The position numbers were made by a program, and so were the translations under genes. A stretch of DNA of 64,000 nt from Hasllibacter sp. MH4015. Lineage in GTDB: Bacteria; Pseudomonadota; Alphaproteobacteria; Rhodobacterales; Rhodobacteraceae. Below are positions 7,910-16,429 of this stretch, in pieces (within the stretch, counting starts at the first letter, position 1; each line of letters starts with the position of its first letter). The DNA lies in contig NZ_JAHTBK010000001.1 of NCBI RefSeq assembly GCF_020177575.1, positions 124,001 through 188,000 of the forward strand, written 5' to 3'. Under the pieces are notes generated by a model, which made no database searches, had not been told where the DNA came from, and was given only the letters and a program-made list of their open reading frames with translations.

Positions 7910-8461
7910 CTATTCCGTCACCATCATGAATTGGTCACGCAGCTCCGTGACCGCCTTTAGGTCCACATCTTCCGGCACCACGAAAGCCGCCTGCCGGTCG
8001 GAGCGTTCGGAGGCGCGCAAGACCTCCTCCACGATATGATAGGTCCGCCGCCCCACGTAATCGTCGAACACGACGACACAGCCGGGATCGGCATGGATCA
8101 GCGTGGTCAGGAAGCTCGCCACCCGAAACCGCCCGTCCACCAGAACGACATCGGGCTTGACCGGCGCGTTCCAGGGGCCTTCGACGTAGTGAATGAAATT
8201 GCGCCGCTTGCGGTAGCTGCGCGGTTTGCCCCATTTGGCCACCGGCCCCACGTCGATATGGCGCAGGATGTGGCCGGGGCGGGTGACGGCGGCGCTGGTC
8301 TGTGCCACCCAATCGGCCGAGGTATCCACCCCGATGATCGCAGCGTCGGTATAGGCGTCGACCCAAAGCGTGGACGCCCCCATGCCATATTCGCCATAGA
8401 CCTTTGCCGCATCGATGGCGGCGAGGAACAGGCGGTCGTCACCGTCGAACAATGCGCTCAT
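7910..8461 (-). CDS. Putative SAM-dependent methyltransferase-like protein
   Basis: A 183-residue protein with a Rossmann-like pattern: GASTLWVDAYTDAAIIGVD resembles the nucleotide-binding strand and acidic strand-end residue of class I methyltransferases. PDVVLVDGRFRVASFL and DPGCVVVFDDYVGR resemble later core strands. It lacks a clean GxGxG loop, so catalytic activity is uncertain. The start at 8461 is preferred over an extended frame that would run far into the divergent hydrolase gene. It converges on rpsA and is divergent from the metallohydrolase gene 94 bases away. Confidence 0.55.
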   Translation of the reverse strand: MSALFDGDDRLFLAAIDAAKVYGEYGMGASTLWVDAYTDAAIIGVDTSADWVAQTSAAVTRPGHILRHIDVGPVAKWGKPRSYRKRRNFIHYVEGPWNAPVKPDVVLVDGRFRVASFLTTLIHADPGCVVVFDDYVGRRTYHIVEEVLRASERSDRQAAFVVPEDVDLKAVTELRDQFMMVTE

Positions 8462-8555
8462 CCCGCCATCCTGCGCGCGCGGACGCGGCTTGTCACGGGG
8501 GGCGGTATGGGAAAGGCTGGTCCCGTGGCGTGCGGGCCCGAGGGGGAGATGCGAA

Positions 8556-9404
8556 ATGCTGTGCAAGATCGGCGACATTGAAGTCTGGCGTATCCTGGAA
8601 TTGAACGGCCCGTTCCGGGAGGCGGAGACGTTATACCCCAATGCAGGCCCCGACGTGGCCGGCCTGATGGAAGAGATCGCGCCGGGCCAGATCGAGAAGG
8701 GCAGCACACGGGTCATCCTGCCTGTTCAGGGTTTCCTTCTGCGCACCCCCGATCACGTGATCCTCGTCGATGCCTGTGTTGGCAACCACAAGACGTTCCC
8801 GAGCTTCGAGACCTGGAACATGCGCGACAGCGACCGGTTTCTGGCCGCGCTCACCGCGGCGGGTGCCACGCCGGATGAGGTCGATTACGTCTTCTGCACC
8901 CACCTTCATGTCGATCATGTGGGGTGGAACACGCGCCTTCTGGACGGTCGCTGGGTCCCGACCTTTCCCAATGCGCGCTACCTTCTGCCGAAGGCCGACC
9001 TGGCGATGTTCGAGGACAATCCGCACCCGATGTATGACGAAAGCATCCTTCCGGTGATCGAGGCCGGGCAGGCGGAGGAAGTGGGGCCGGATCACGCGCT
9101 CGGCGATCATGTCACCCTGATCTCCACCCCCGGCCATACACCGGGCCACGTGTCGGTACGCATCCGGTCCCAAGGTCAGGAGGCCGTGATTACCGGCGAT
9201 GCGATCCACACGACCCCGCAATGCGCCTTTCCCGAATGGCATTTCGTCTATGACAGCGACCCGGAGCTTGCCGTGACCTCGCGCAGGCATTTGCTGGAGA
9301 GCGTGGCCGATAGCGGCGCGCGGGTGCTGGGGACGCACTTCCAGCTGCCGTCCTTGGGGCGGATCCGGACCCAGGGCGACGCCTTCGAATGGGTCGCGGA
9401 CTGA
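8556..9404 (+). CDS. Metallo-beta-lactamase-fold hydrolase
   Basis: A 282-residue MBL-fold enzyme. The metal site is complete: HLHVDH (H116, H118, D120, H121), the STPGHTPGH motif (H194 being the likely ligand), D215 in TGDAIH and a late GTHF histidine. The spacing fits the quorum-quenching lactonase/AHL-lactonase-like group, though the same pattern occurs in other lactonases and esterases, so the substrate is open. A GGGGGAGA ribosome site supports the ATG at 8556. No signal peptide is visible; probably cytosolic. Confidence 0.85.
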   Translation: MLCKIGDIEVWRILELNGPFREAETLYPNAGPDVAGLMEEIAPGQIEKGSTRVILPVQGFLLRTPDHVILVDACVGNHKTFPSFETWNMRDSDRFLAALTAAGATPDEVDYVFCTHLHVDHVGWNTRLLDGRWVPTFPNARYLLPKADLAMFEDNPHPMYDESILPVIEAGQAEEVGPDHALGDHVTLISTPGHTPGHVSVRIRSQGQEAVITGDAIHTTPQCAFPEWHFVYDSDPELAVTSRRHLLESVADSGARVLGTHFQLPSLGRIRTQGDAFEWVAD

Positions 9405-9502
9405 GGGGGGTCGGATACCCATACCGCGCGTCCGGTGGCGATCGCGATGGCAGAGGCGTCCATCACCTGTTACGCTGATGCTCATCTTGAGAGCATACCT
9501 TC

Positions 9503-10240
9503 ATGGCTGGACGACACTGGACGAGACGGCTGGAAGATACCCCGTTGCCGCAGGAGGTGCCTCTGCGCGGCCCGCTTTTGTTGTTCGACGTTGACGGGAC
9601 CTTGCTTGATGCGGGCGGGGTGATCGCGGACACAATGGTCACAGCGTTCGAGGCCGCAGGCGAAGACCCGCCGGAGGCAGCATTCGTCCAGTCGCTTATC
9701 GGTCTGTCACTTCCCGAAATGGTGGACGTGCTGGCCAGTCGCCTTCACCCGGATCGACGTGAGAAAATCCTGTCGGGCTATCGGTTGCGCTATTTCGACC
9801 TCATCGAACAAGATGATCCTTCGCCGGTCTTTCCCGGGGCGGACGCGGCGCTGGGTCGGCTGCGCGCAATGGGCTTCGTCTTGGGGCTCACGACCGGTAA
9901 GGCCCGGCGGAGCACGCAGCATATGCTGTCCACGATGAACTGGCACCAATATTTCCACACCGTGCAATGCGCTGACGACAACCCGTCAAAACCCAACCCG
10001 ACCATGATCGCGCGCGCCCTGGCCGAGACCGGACGAAGCGCGGAGAACACGATCCTGATCGGCGACTCGCGCTATGACATGCGGATGGCGGAGGCTGCGG
10101 GGATCCGCGCGGTCGGTGTATCGTGGGGTTACAATCCTCCGGTGGAACTTGTGCGCGAAGGCGCCGTTGCCATCGCACGGGACTTCGACGACCTCGTTGC
10201 GATCGTGGCCAGGGTCGCCGCGCAATTGGCACCGGCCTGA
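9503..10240 (+). CDS. HAD-superfamily phosphatase, phosphoglycolate phosphatase-like
   Basis: A 245-residue HAD hydrolase of subfamily IA. Motif I is LFDVDGTLLD (nucleophile D29, acid D31), motif II LTTGKARRS, motif III the lysine in NPSKPNPTM, and motif IV GDSRYDMRMA. An alpha-helical cap is inserted between motifs I and II. The closest functional class is Gph-like phosphoglycolate phosphatase, but cap sequences vary and the substrate may be another small phosphate ester. The N-terminal 22 residues before the catalytic strand are longer than usual, so the true start may be further in. No close operon partner. Confidence 0.85.
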   Translation: MAGRHWTRRLEDTPLPQEVPLRGPLLLFDVDGTLLDAGGVIADTMVTAFEAAGEDPPEAAFVQSLIGLSLPEMVDVLASRLHPDRREKILSGYRLRYFDLIEQDDPSPVFPGADAALGRLRAMGFVLGLTTGKARRSTQHMLSTMNWHQYFHTVQCADDNPSKPNPTMIARALAETGRSAENTILIGDSRYDMRMAEAAGIRAVGVSWGYNPPVELVREGAVAIARDFDDLVAIVARVAAQLAPA

Positions 10241-10273
10241 CGCCGGCTTGGCTAAATCAAGACGCGGATCGGT

Positions 10274-10304
10274 TTGACAGCTCACGCCCTGCCGTGCCTA
10301 GCTG
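10274..10304 (+). promoter_or_regulatory. Possible promoter of the winged-helix/TPR gene
   Basis: TTGACA at 10274-10279 and TAGCTG at 10299-10304, 19 bases apart. The transcript would start near 10311, which argues for the ATG at 10349 and against the TTG at 10274 as the start codon. The spacing is longer than ideal. Confidence 0.35.
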
Positions 10305-10348
10305 CCCGGATCGGGCCTTGTTTCAGGCGCGCTGCAACGGGACGCAGG

Positions 10349-11854
10349 ATGCTCGAAATTCAGAACGATCAACGGGTTGCACGGTGGCAGGGCGCAGGGC
10401 TGAGCCTGGGCGCGCGGGCCTTTGACGTCCTCAGCTACCTGCACGCCCACGCCGACCGCGTGGTCTCCAAGGCCGAGCTGCTGGACCACGTCTGGCAGGG
10501 CCTGATCGTCGAAGACGGCAATCTAGCCGTTCAGATCACCGCCCTGTGCAAGGCACTGGGGCGCACGGCGATCAAGACGGTGCCGGGTGTGGGATATCGC
10601 CTGACCATAGGCGCCGCCCCGGTCGAGGTGGAAGGACCCGCCGTTCCCGACATTCCGTCCCTTGCTGTTCTGCCGTTTTCCAACCTGACCGGCAGCGTGG
10701 ATCGGGAGTATCTGGTCGACGGTATCGTGACCGAAATCATCGGCGCGTTGGGGCGGGTGGGATCGTTCTTCGTGACGTCTTCCACGTCGACGTTCACCTA
10801 CAAGGGCCGCGCCGTTGATCTGGCCGAGGTGGGCCGCGAATTGGGGGTGCGGTATATCCTGGAAGGCTCCATCCAGGCGGCGGGTGAGCGCATCCGCATC
10901 TTCACGCAACTGGTGGAGGCCGAGACCGGGCGGATGATCTGGCAGGACCGGTTCGATGGCGAGATGGGCGATATCTTCGATCTGCAGGACCAGGTGGCCG
11001 AAAGTGTGGCGGGCGCGTTGGAGCCCAAGCTGATCTGGGCCGAGGCCGCGCGGGCACGGGCAAAGCCGACAGAAAGCCTGAGCGCCTATGACCTGTGCCT
11101 GAAGGCCACCCCGATGGTCGCGCGGCTCGATTCAGCGGAAGGGTTGGAAGAGGGGGTAAAGCTGTTGCGCAAAGCGCTGGAGTTGGACCCCGCTTATAAC
11201 CACGCCAAAGCCTTGATCTGCTTTGCCTGCGTGACGGGTGTCGCGACACGCTTCTGGAGTTTTGAGAAAGGCGCCATGGCGCTGGACTATGCGGAGGAGG
11301 TGGTGAATTCGTCCGAGGATGACCCGGTCGCGCTGGCCTATGCGGGCAATTACCTCGGATATGTGCACCGCCGCTATCGCGACAGCCTGATCGCGCTGGA
11401 ACGGGCCGAGCGGATCAACCCGAACTCGGCCACCACGGCGATGCTGAAGGGCTGGCTGCATGTCTATCGAGATGAAAATGACGAAGCGGTCGCCTGTTTG
11501 ACACGGGCCAAGCGGCTGAGCCCGTTGCACCCCAATCTGGGCGTCATGACCTGTGGGTTCGGCAATGTCGCCCTGCAACGGGGCCAGCCGGAAGAGGCGA
11601 TTGTGCACTTCGAACAGGCGCTTTCGGAATATCCGACCTTCATGTCGACCGTGCAGGGCCTGATGACGGCCTATCACGCGGTGGGCCGGATGGAGGAGGC
11701 GGCGGAGCTTGCGCGGCAATACCGCGAACGCGCGCCGGAGTTTTCCGTTGAAAGCTTCCTGACCCACCGGGCGGTGGCGAGCCAGGGGTACGTGGATCTT
11801 ACGGTCCGGGCGATGCGCGATCTCGGGTTTCCCGAGACCGGCGTGGGAGATTAG
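10349..11854 (+). CDS. Winged-helix regulator with TolB/FlgO-like and TPR domains
   Basis: A 501-residue cytosolic protein. Residues about 5-90 form an OmpR/CadC-type winged helix (LGARAFDVLSYLHAHADRVV, then ELLDHVWQGLIVEDGNL and TVPGVGYRL). Residues about 100-240 resemble the TolB/FlgO-like module often found after such helices (SLAVLPFSNLTG, DGIVTEIIGALGR). The rest consists of tetratricopeptide repeats (for example ALAYAGNYLGYVHRRYRDSL). No membrane span, kinase or cyclase domain is visible, so signalling probably depends on the TPR surface. The start at 10349 is chosen because the winged helix begins there and a possible promoter overlaps the alternative TTG. Targets unknown. Confidence 0.8.
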   Translation: MLEIQNDQRVARWQGAGLSLGARAFDVLSYLHAHADRVVSKAELLDHVWQGLIVEDGNLAVQITALCKALGRTAIKTVPGVGYRLTIGAAPVEVEGPAVPDIPSLAVLPFSNLTGSVDREYLVDGIVTEIIGALGRVGSFFVTSSTSTFTYKGRAVDLAEVGRELGVRYILEGSIQAAGERIRIFTQLVEAETGRMIWQDRFDGEMGDIFDLQDQVAESVAGALEPKLIWAEAARARAKPTESLSAYDLCLKATPMVARLDSAEGLEEGVKLLRKALELDPAYNHAKALICFACVTGVATRFWSFEKGAMALDYAEEVVNSSEDDPVALAYAGNYLGYVHRRYRDSLIALERAERINPNSATTAMLKGWLHVYRDENDEAVACLTRAKRLSPLHPNLGVMTCGFGNVALQRGQPEEAIVHFEQALSEYPTFMSTVQGLMTAYHAVGRMEEAAELARQYRERAPEFSVESFLTHRAVASQGYVDLTVRAMRDLGFPETGVGD

Positions 11855-12027
11855 CGTAGCAGGGTGTCGACACGGGCGCGGGCCTCGGTCCGGCGCTGTT
11901 GGGCGGCAAGGTGATCTTCGGGCGACTTGGGCGTGGGGCGCAGGGCTGCCAGGTGGCTCAGCAGCGTCTTCGCCAGGGTCGTCAGGGTGGATACGGTGAC
12001 GGTGGTGTTCGTGGTGAAAACGGCCAT
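11851..12027 (-). CDS. Small basic protein of unknown function (58 residues)
   Basis: A 58-codon frame from ATG 12027 to TAA 11851. The ribosome site AAGGAC lies nine bases upstream. The product has a threonine/valine-rich N-terminus (TTNTTVTVSTLTTLAKTLL) and a charged helical C-terminus (DHLAAQQRRTEARARVDTLL). Its third codon positions are strongly G/C, as in neighbouring real genes. The stop codon overlaps that of the convergent TPR regulator: TTAG at 11851-11854 contains both TAA (minus) and TAG (plus). Short DUF1127-like or phasin-like small proteins have comparable size, but I see no decisive match. Confidence 0.55.
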   Translation of the reverse strand: MAVFTTNTTVTVSTLTTLAKTLLSHLAALRPTPKSPEDHLAAQQRRTEARARVDTLLR

Positions 12028-12163
12028 GGGATGCGGTCCTTATCGGGTGTGATCTGATGCATCCTTTGTGCCTTGGGGCCGCATAAAACGTCCTTTAGCC
12101 GCCCCTTAAACGATCTTAAGCGCGCCTAAACACTCCCTCGCCACCATGTCGCACCCCTGCGCG

Positions 12164-12212
12164 TTGCCTTTGCAAGGACAAGCTTTATATCAATTTCAGA
12201 AATTACTGAAAT
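12164..12212 (+). promoter_or_regulatory. Promoter with a perfect operator for the cyd regulator gene
   Basis: TTGCCT (12164-12169), 16 bases, then TATATC (12186-12191) forms a plausible promoter. Overlapping its start region is a perfect inverted repeat, ATTTCAG-AAATTA-CTGAAAT (12193-12212), the right size for a dimeric MarR/GbsR-type protein. The regulator gene starts 27 bases further on, so autoregulation of the whole gbsR-cydAB unit is likely. Confidence 0.6.
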
Positions 12213-12238
12213 CCAAGAACGCGAACGGGATTTTCAAG

Positions 12239-12796
12239 ATGAACCTGACACCTCTCCAGCAGGAGTTTGTCCTGCATTTCGGGGAAATGGGCAGCCGGTG
12301 GGGGATCAACCGCACGGTGGGGCAGATCTATGCCCTGCTGTTCCTGTCCTCCGCCCCTCTGAACGCGGAACAGATCACCGATGGATTGGGCGTCAGCCGG
12401 TCCAACACGTCGATGGGATTGAAGGAACTTCAGGCTTGGAATCTCGTCCGCTTGCGCCATGTCCCCGGTGACAGGCGGGATTACTTCACGACGCCCGAGG
12501 ATCTGTGGGAAATCACCCGCATTCTGATCGCGGAGCGCAAGAAGCGCGAGATTGACCCGACCTTAACGAAACTGCGCGAGTTGGAGATGGCCGGCCCCAA
12601 GGGTGACGATTATGCGGAGGCCCGCATCGCCGAATTGCGCGAGATGATCGAACTGATGACCGGGTTCTACGACGACATGGAGAAGCTGGAGACGGAGCGT
12701 CTGGTCAAGATGCTGACACTTGGCAGCCGGATCGCCGGCCTGATCGACAAGACAAGCGGGGCCCTCACATTGGGCCGCCGGAAAGAGGTTAAGTAG
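12239..12796 (+). CDS. GbsR/MarR-type regulator of cydAB
   Basis: A 185-residue winged-helix protein of the GbsR subgroup of MarR. The DNA-binding part covers about residues 20-95 (GRTVGQIYALLF-like helix, LNAEQITDGLGVSRSNTSMGL recognition helix, wing with VPGDRRDYF). A long helical C-terminus follows that suits dimerisation. The ATG at 12239 is the natural domain start; upstream codons back to 12146 overlap the promoter. Its TAG abuts the cydA ATG with no gap, so it is co-transcribed with cydAB and very probably controls it, with the inverted repeat at 12193-12212 as likely operator. Confidence 0.85.
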   Translation: MNLTPLQQEFVLHFGEMGSRWGINRTVGQIYALLFLSSAPLNAEQITDGLGVSRSNTSMGLKELQAWNLVRLRHVPGDRRDYFTTPEDLWEITRILIAERKKREIDPTLTKLRELEMAGPKGDDYAEARIAELREMIELMTGFYDDMEKLETERLVKMLTLGSRIAGLIDKTSGALTLGRRKEVK

Positions 12797-14233
12797 ATGG
12801 AAGCCCTCCACACACTGATCCTGAGCCGCATTCAATTCGCGGCCAATATCTCGTTCCACATTCTGTTCCCGACGATCACGATCGCGCTGGGATGGGTGCT
12901 TTTGTTCTTCCGCATCCGGTTTGCCCAGACCAAGGACATCAAATGGATGGAGATCTACCGCTTCTGGGTGAAGATCTTCGCGCTGTCCTTTGCCATGGGC
13001 GTGGTCAGTGGCATCACAATGTCCTTCCAGTTCGGCACCAACTGGCCGGGTTTCATGGAAACCGTGGGCAATATCGCGGGCCCGCTTCTGGCCTACGAGG
13101 TGATGACCGCGTTCTTCCTTGAGGCCGTGTTCATCGGCATCATGCTGTTCGGCTTTTCGCGGGTGCCGTCGTGGCTGCACATCCTTGCGACGTTCCTGGT
13201 GGCGTTCGGGACGACCGTGTCGGCCTTCTGGATCATCGTGCTGAATTCCTGGATGCACACGCCCCAGGGGTATGAGATCATCGATGGCGTAGCCCATGCC
13301 ACTGATTGGTGGGCGATCATCTTCAACCCCTCCATGCCCTACCGCTTCGCCCATATGTGGATGGCGTCGGGCCTGACGGTGGCGTTCCTGATCGCCGGTG
13401 TGTCGGCCTTCCGCTGGCTCTTGGGCGACCGGTCGCGCGATGTGCGCACGGCGCTTAAGGTCGGCGTGTCGATCGGCGCGCTCTTGATCCCCGTCCAGAT
13501 CTACCTGGGCGATCTGCACGGGTTGAACACCAAGGAATACCAGCCTGCCAAGGTCGCGGCGATGGAGGGCCTGTGGGAGACGGGCACGAACGTGCCGCTC
13601 ATCCTTTTCGCCATCCCCGACGAGGAGGCGCGCGAGAACCACTTCGAGGTGGGTATTCCCGGCCTCGCCTCGCTGATCCTGACCCATTCGTGGGACGGGG
13701 AGTTGCAGGGCCTGAACGATTTCGTGGCTGAGGATGGCACGGTGATGCACCCGCCCGTCGCGCCCGTCTTCTGGTCCTTCCGCACGATGGTCGGCACCGG
13801 TCTGGCGATGCTGCTTGTGTCCTGGACCACGGTGTTCTTGATGTGGAAGCGGCGCCGGATGCATGTGGATGCGTCCGCCGGTCACTGGTTGGCCGTCGAG
13901 GGCATCCCGAAGCCGGTCTTCTGGGTCCTTGTGCCGATGGCGTTCAGCGGCTGGGTCGCGACGCTCGCGGGCTGGTACACGACCGAGATCGGGCGCCAAC
14001 CGTGGCTTGTCCAGGGTATCATGACCACCGACATGGCCGTGGCCGACGTGCCCGCGCCGATGGTGATGGGCACGCTCATCGGCTACCTCGTGGCCTACGG
14101 CGTCCTGCTCTTCGCCTATATCAGCGTCATCGTCTACCTCGCCCGCAAGGCGGCGCGCGGCAACGATGAGCGGGCCAATGACATGAGCCATTCGGGCAAG
14201 GCGCAGGTCGAAGCCCTGCAACCGGCGGAGTAA
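12797..14233 (+). CDS. cydA: Cytochrome bd-type quinol oxidase subunit I (short Q-loop)
   Basis: A 478-residue inner-membrane subunit of the bd/CIO oxidase that oxidises quinol and reduces oxygen to water without pumping protons. Nine spans are expected. H21 in ISFHILFPT matches the high-spin haem ligand, and the GWYTTEIGRQPW segment is the family signature. The Q-loop region (GLWETGTNVPLILFAIPDEE) is short, as in cyanide-insensitive oxidases, and the protein is shorter than E. coli CydA (522 residues). It directly follows the regulator gene and precedes cydB by six bases. Typical of microaerobic or stress respiration. Confidence 0.95.
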   Translation: MEALHTLILSRIQFAANISFHILFPTITIALGWVLLFFRIRFAQTKDIKWMEIYRFWVKIFALSFAMGVVSGITMSFQFGTNWPGFMETVGNIAGPLLAYEVMTAFFLEAVFIGIMLFGFSRVPSWLHILATFLVAFGTTVSAFWIIVLNSWMHTPQGYEIIDGVAHATDWWAIIFNPSMPYRFAHMWMASGLTVAFLIAGVSAFRWLLGDRSRDVRTALKVGVSIGALLIPVQIYLGDLHGLNTKEYQPAKVAAMEGLWETGTNVPLILFAIPDEEARENHFEVGIPGLASLILTHSWDGELQGLNDFVAEDGTVMHPPVAPVFWSFRTMVGTGLAMLLVSWTTVFLMWKRRRMHVDASAGHWLAVEGIPKPVFWVLVPMAFSGWVATLAGWYTTEIGRQPWLVQGIMTTDMAVADVPAPMVMGTLIGYLVAYGVLLFAYISVIVYLARKAARGNDERANDMSHSGKAQVEALQPAE

Positions 14234-14239
14234 GCGCAG

Positions 14240-15253
14240 ATGTTTCCCGACTTCGCCAACCCCGCCGAATGGCTGCCCTGGGCCTTCGCCTCGCTGATGG
14301 GGTTCTCGATCCTCGTCTACGTCATCCTCGACGGGTTCGATTTGGGGGTCGGCATCCTCTTCCCCTTCGCAAGCGAGGCGGAGAAGGACCGGATGATCGG
14401 CTCCATCGGCCCGTTCTGGGACGCCAACGAGACGTGGCTGGTGCTGGCGGTGGGCCTGTTGCTGGTGGCGTTTCCGACGGCCCACGGGCTGATCCTGACA
14501 ACGCTCTACCTGCCGGTCTTTGTGATGCTGATCGGCCTGATTCTGCGCGGCGTCGCGTTCGAATTCCGCGCCAAGGCCCACGTGAAACACAAGCGCCTGT
14601 GGAACAACCTGTTCTTCGTGGGCTCCACCATGACGGCGCTGAGCCAGGGCTTCATGCTGGGGCTCTACATCATGGGGCTGGAGCAGACGCTGGCCACCTA
14701 TGCCTTCGCGACGCTGACGGCGGTGGCCCTCGCGGTGGGCTACAGCTTCATCGGCGCGACATGGCTGATCCACAAGGCCGAGGGCGGGCTGCAACTCAAG
14801 GCCGTCCAATGGGCGAAAGAGAGCCTATGGGGCATCATCATCGGCATCGGCGCGGTGTCGCTGGCCACGCCGCTGGTCTCCACGCGGATCTTCGACCGCT
14901 GGCTTGATTTTCCCACCGCGTTTTACCTTGCGCCGATCCCGATCATCTCCGGCCTGCTGGTCGTGTGGCTGTGGTGGATGATCCGCCAGATGCCCTACAA
15001 GGACGATGCGCGATCCTGGCTGCCGTTCGCGGTCAGCACCGCGATCTTCGCGCTGGCCTATCTGGGCCTCGCCTACAGCTTCTATCCGTATGTCGTGCCG
15101 GAGCAACTGACGATCTACGAGGCCGCGGCCGCGCCGGAAAGCCTTCTGATCATCCTGATCGGGGCATGTTTCGTGGTGCCGACCATCGCGGGCTATTCGG
15201 TCCTTGCCTATTACATCTTCCGGGGCAAGGCGACGGAACTGCGCTATGATTGA
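14240..15253 (+). CDS. cydB: Cytochrome bd-type quinol oxidase subunit II
   Basis: A 337-residue polytopic membrane protein that pairs with CydA. The N-terminus carries the family motif LVYVILDGFDLGVGILFPF, followed by GPFWDANETWLVLAVG and LRGVAFEFR, all hallmarks of CydB. About eight membrane spans. No cydX-like small gene is visible downstream; instead a perfect terminator begins 25 bases after the stop. No cydDC exporter genes are in the window. The gene starts six bases after cydA and is surely in the same operon. Confidence 0.95.
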   Translation: MFPDFANPAEWLPWAFASLMGFSILVYVILDGFDLGVGILFPFASEAEKDRMIGSIGPFWDANETWLVLAVGLLLVAFPTAHGLILTTLYLPVFVMLIGLILRGVAFEFRAKAHVKHKRLWNNLFFVGSTMTALSQGFMLGLYIMGLEQTLATYAFATLTAVALAVGYSFIGATWLIHKAEGGLQLKAVQWAKESLWGIIIGIGAVSLATPLVSTRIFDRWLDFPTAFYLAPIPIISGLLVVWLWWMIRQMPYKDDARSWLPFAVSTAIFALAYLGLAYSFYPYVVPEQLTIYEAAAAPESLLIILIGACFVVPTIAGYSVLAYYIFRGKATELRYD

Positions 15254-15277
15254 GGTGTCCCGCCGCTGACCGAAAGG

Positions 15278-15299
15278 TGCAGGCGGGGCCTGCATTTTT
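15278..15299 (+). terminator. Terminator of the gbsR-cydAB operon
   Basis: TGCAGGC-GGG-GCCTGCA forms a perfect seven-pair stem with a three-base loop, followed by TTTTT. It lies 25 bases after the cydB stop. Confidence 0.9.
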
Positions 15300-15327
15300 C
15301 TTGCCTCACGCCCCTTGGGGCGCTCAG

Positions 15328-15389
15328 GTGGGGGGCGCTGCCCCCGTCCTGCGGACTCCCCCGGGATATTTCGGGCACATGGAAGATGG
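15328..15389 (+). repeat. GC-rich intergenic repeat, copy A
   Basis: Core GGGGGCGCTGCCCCC hairpin followed by GTCCTGCGGACTCCCCCGGG and ATATTTCGGGCACATGGAAG. Closely related sequences occur at 23110-23168, 40418-40477 (reverse) and, decayed, 54007-54045 (reverse). This copy sits between the convergent ends of cydB and mipZ. Confidence 0.75.
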
Positions 15390-15413
15390 GACGGGCCCGA
15401 TGCGCGAGCGGGT

Positions 15414-16223
15414 TCAGAAATCCACGCTCACGCCGGGCAGGTTCAGCGCCCGCACGAGGTCGCGCAATTCCTGGCGCGCCGCAACGTTGGAGATGTTGAG
15501 CCGCTCCACCCCCAACTCCCGCAGATCCAGGAGCGTCATGCCCGAGGGGAACAATTCGCGAAAGATCACCCGTTCCGAGAAACCGGGTGCCACGCGGAAG
15601 CCGATGCGCTTGGACAATTCCTCCAACGCGCGGCCCATCTTCTTCTTGTTGTGCATCTGCTGCGCCGGAAGCCGGTTGCGCACCACGACCCAATCGGTGG
15701 GTTTCAGCCCGGCCCGGGCGCGCAATTGCCGGGCGTGCCAGACCATCTCCGAATAGACGCTGGGGCCTTTCAGCTCGTAGGTTTCGGGGTCGATCTTCGC
15801 CAAGAGGTCGAAATCCACGAAACTGTCATTGAGCGGCGTGATCAGCGTGTCGGCCAGGGAATGGGCCACCTGGCTCAACCGTGTATGGCTGCCGGGGCAG
15901 TCGATCACGATGAAATCGCAGACCCGTTCGTGGTCCGCGACGGCGGCCGACAGGCGCAGGTCATAGATATTCTCGCCCTCCGGCACGTCGTCGGCGGCGA
16001 TGTCGGGCAATTCGAGGATGCGCGGCAGGGCGGCGTCCATCCCCTTGCGCTCCACCGTGCGGGCGCGGTTTTCGAGGTAACGCTGGAAGCTGCGCTGTCG
16101 CAGGTCGAGGTCCAGGCCGCCCACCACGTGACCCAATCGCGCAAGCGCCGTGGCCACATGCATGGCGGTCGTGGATTTTCCCGATCCGCCCTTCTCGTTC
16201 CCCAGAACAATGATATGCGCCAT
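15414..16223 (-). CDS. mipZ: MipZ, ParA-family ATPase that positions the division plane
   Basis: A 269-residue deviant-Walker ATPase. The P-loop KGGSGKSTT at residues 11-19 has both the signature lysine (K11) and the phosphate-binding K16. DLDLRQRS and FIVIDCPGSHTRLS are further ParA/MipZ hallmarks; the LDLRQ segment separates MipZ from plasmid ParA. In Caulobacter MipZ dimerises on ATP, binds DNA near ParB at the poles and inhibits FtsZ, so that division occurs at mid-cell. No parB or ori lies nearby, as usual for mipZ. It is convergent with cydB and divergent from the TPR gene. Confidence 0.92.
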   Translation of the reverse strand: MAHIIVLGNEKGGSGKSTTAMHVATALARLGHVVGGLDLDLRQRSFQRYLENRARTVERKGMDAALPRILELPDIAADDVPEGENIYDLRLSAAVADHERVCDFIVIDCPGSHTRLSQVAHSLADTLITPLNDSFVDFDLLAKIDPETYELKGPSVYSEMVWHARQLRARAGLKPTDWVVVRNRLPAQQMHNKKKMGRALEELSKRIGFRVAPGFSERVIFRELFPSGMTLLDLRELGVERLNISNVAARQELRDLVRALNLPGVSVDF

Positions 16224-16429
16224 CGGCCTGTCCCGCCTTGCTTTACTGCCGCGACCCGCATCGGGGCCCTTGCCCTACCCACGGGCGGTCTTCTTGCGCG
16301 GACCGCCCCTTGATTGCCCGGCACGATACGCCCTGCACGGCACCTTGTTAAGCGCAAAGCCCGGACCGGTGGACCGAATCGCGGAATGCGTGCGACCCTT
16401 TTGCCGCAAGGGATTCGGGGCAGGGCGAG

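Noticed and set aside
12563-14809. A 748-codon open frame on the minus strand across gbsR, cydA and cydB
   Set aside because: It is the antisense shadow of well-supported cytochrome bd genes; its product is rich in His, Arg, Glu and Asp without any domain, as usual for GC-rich antisense frames.
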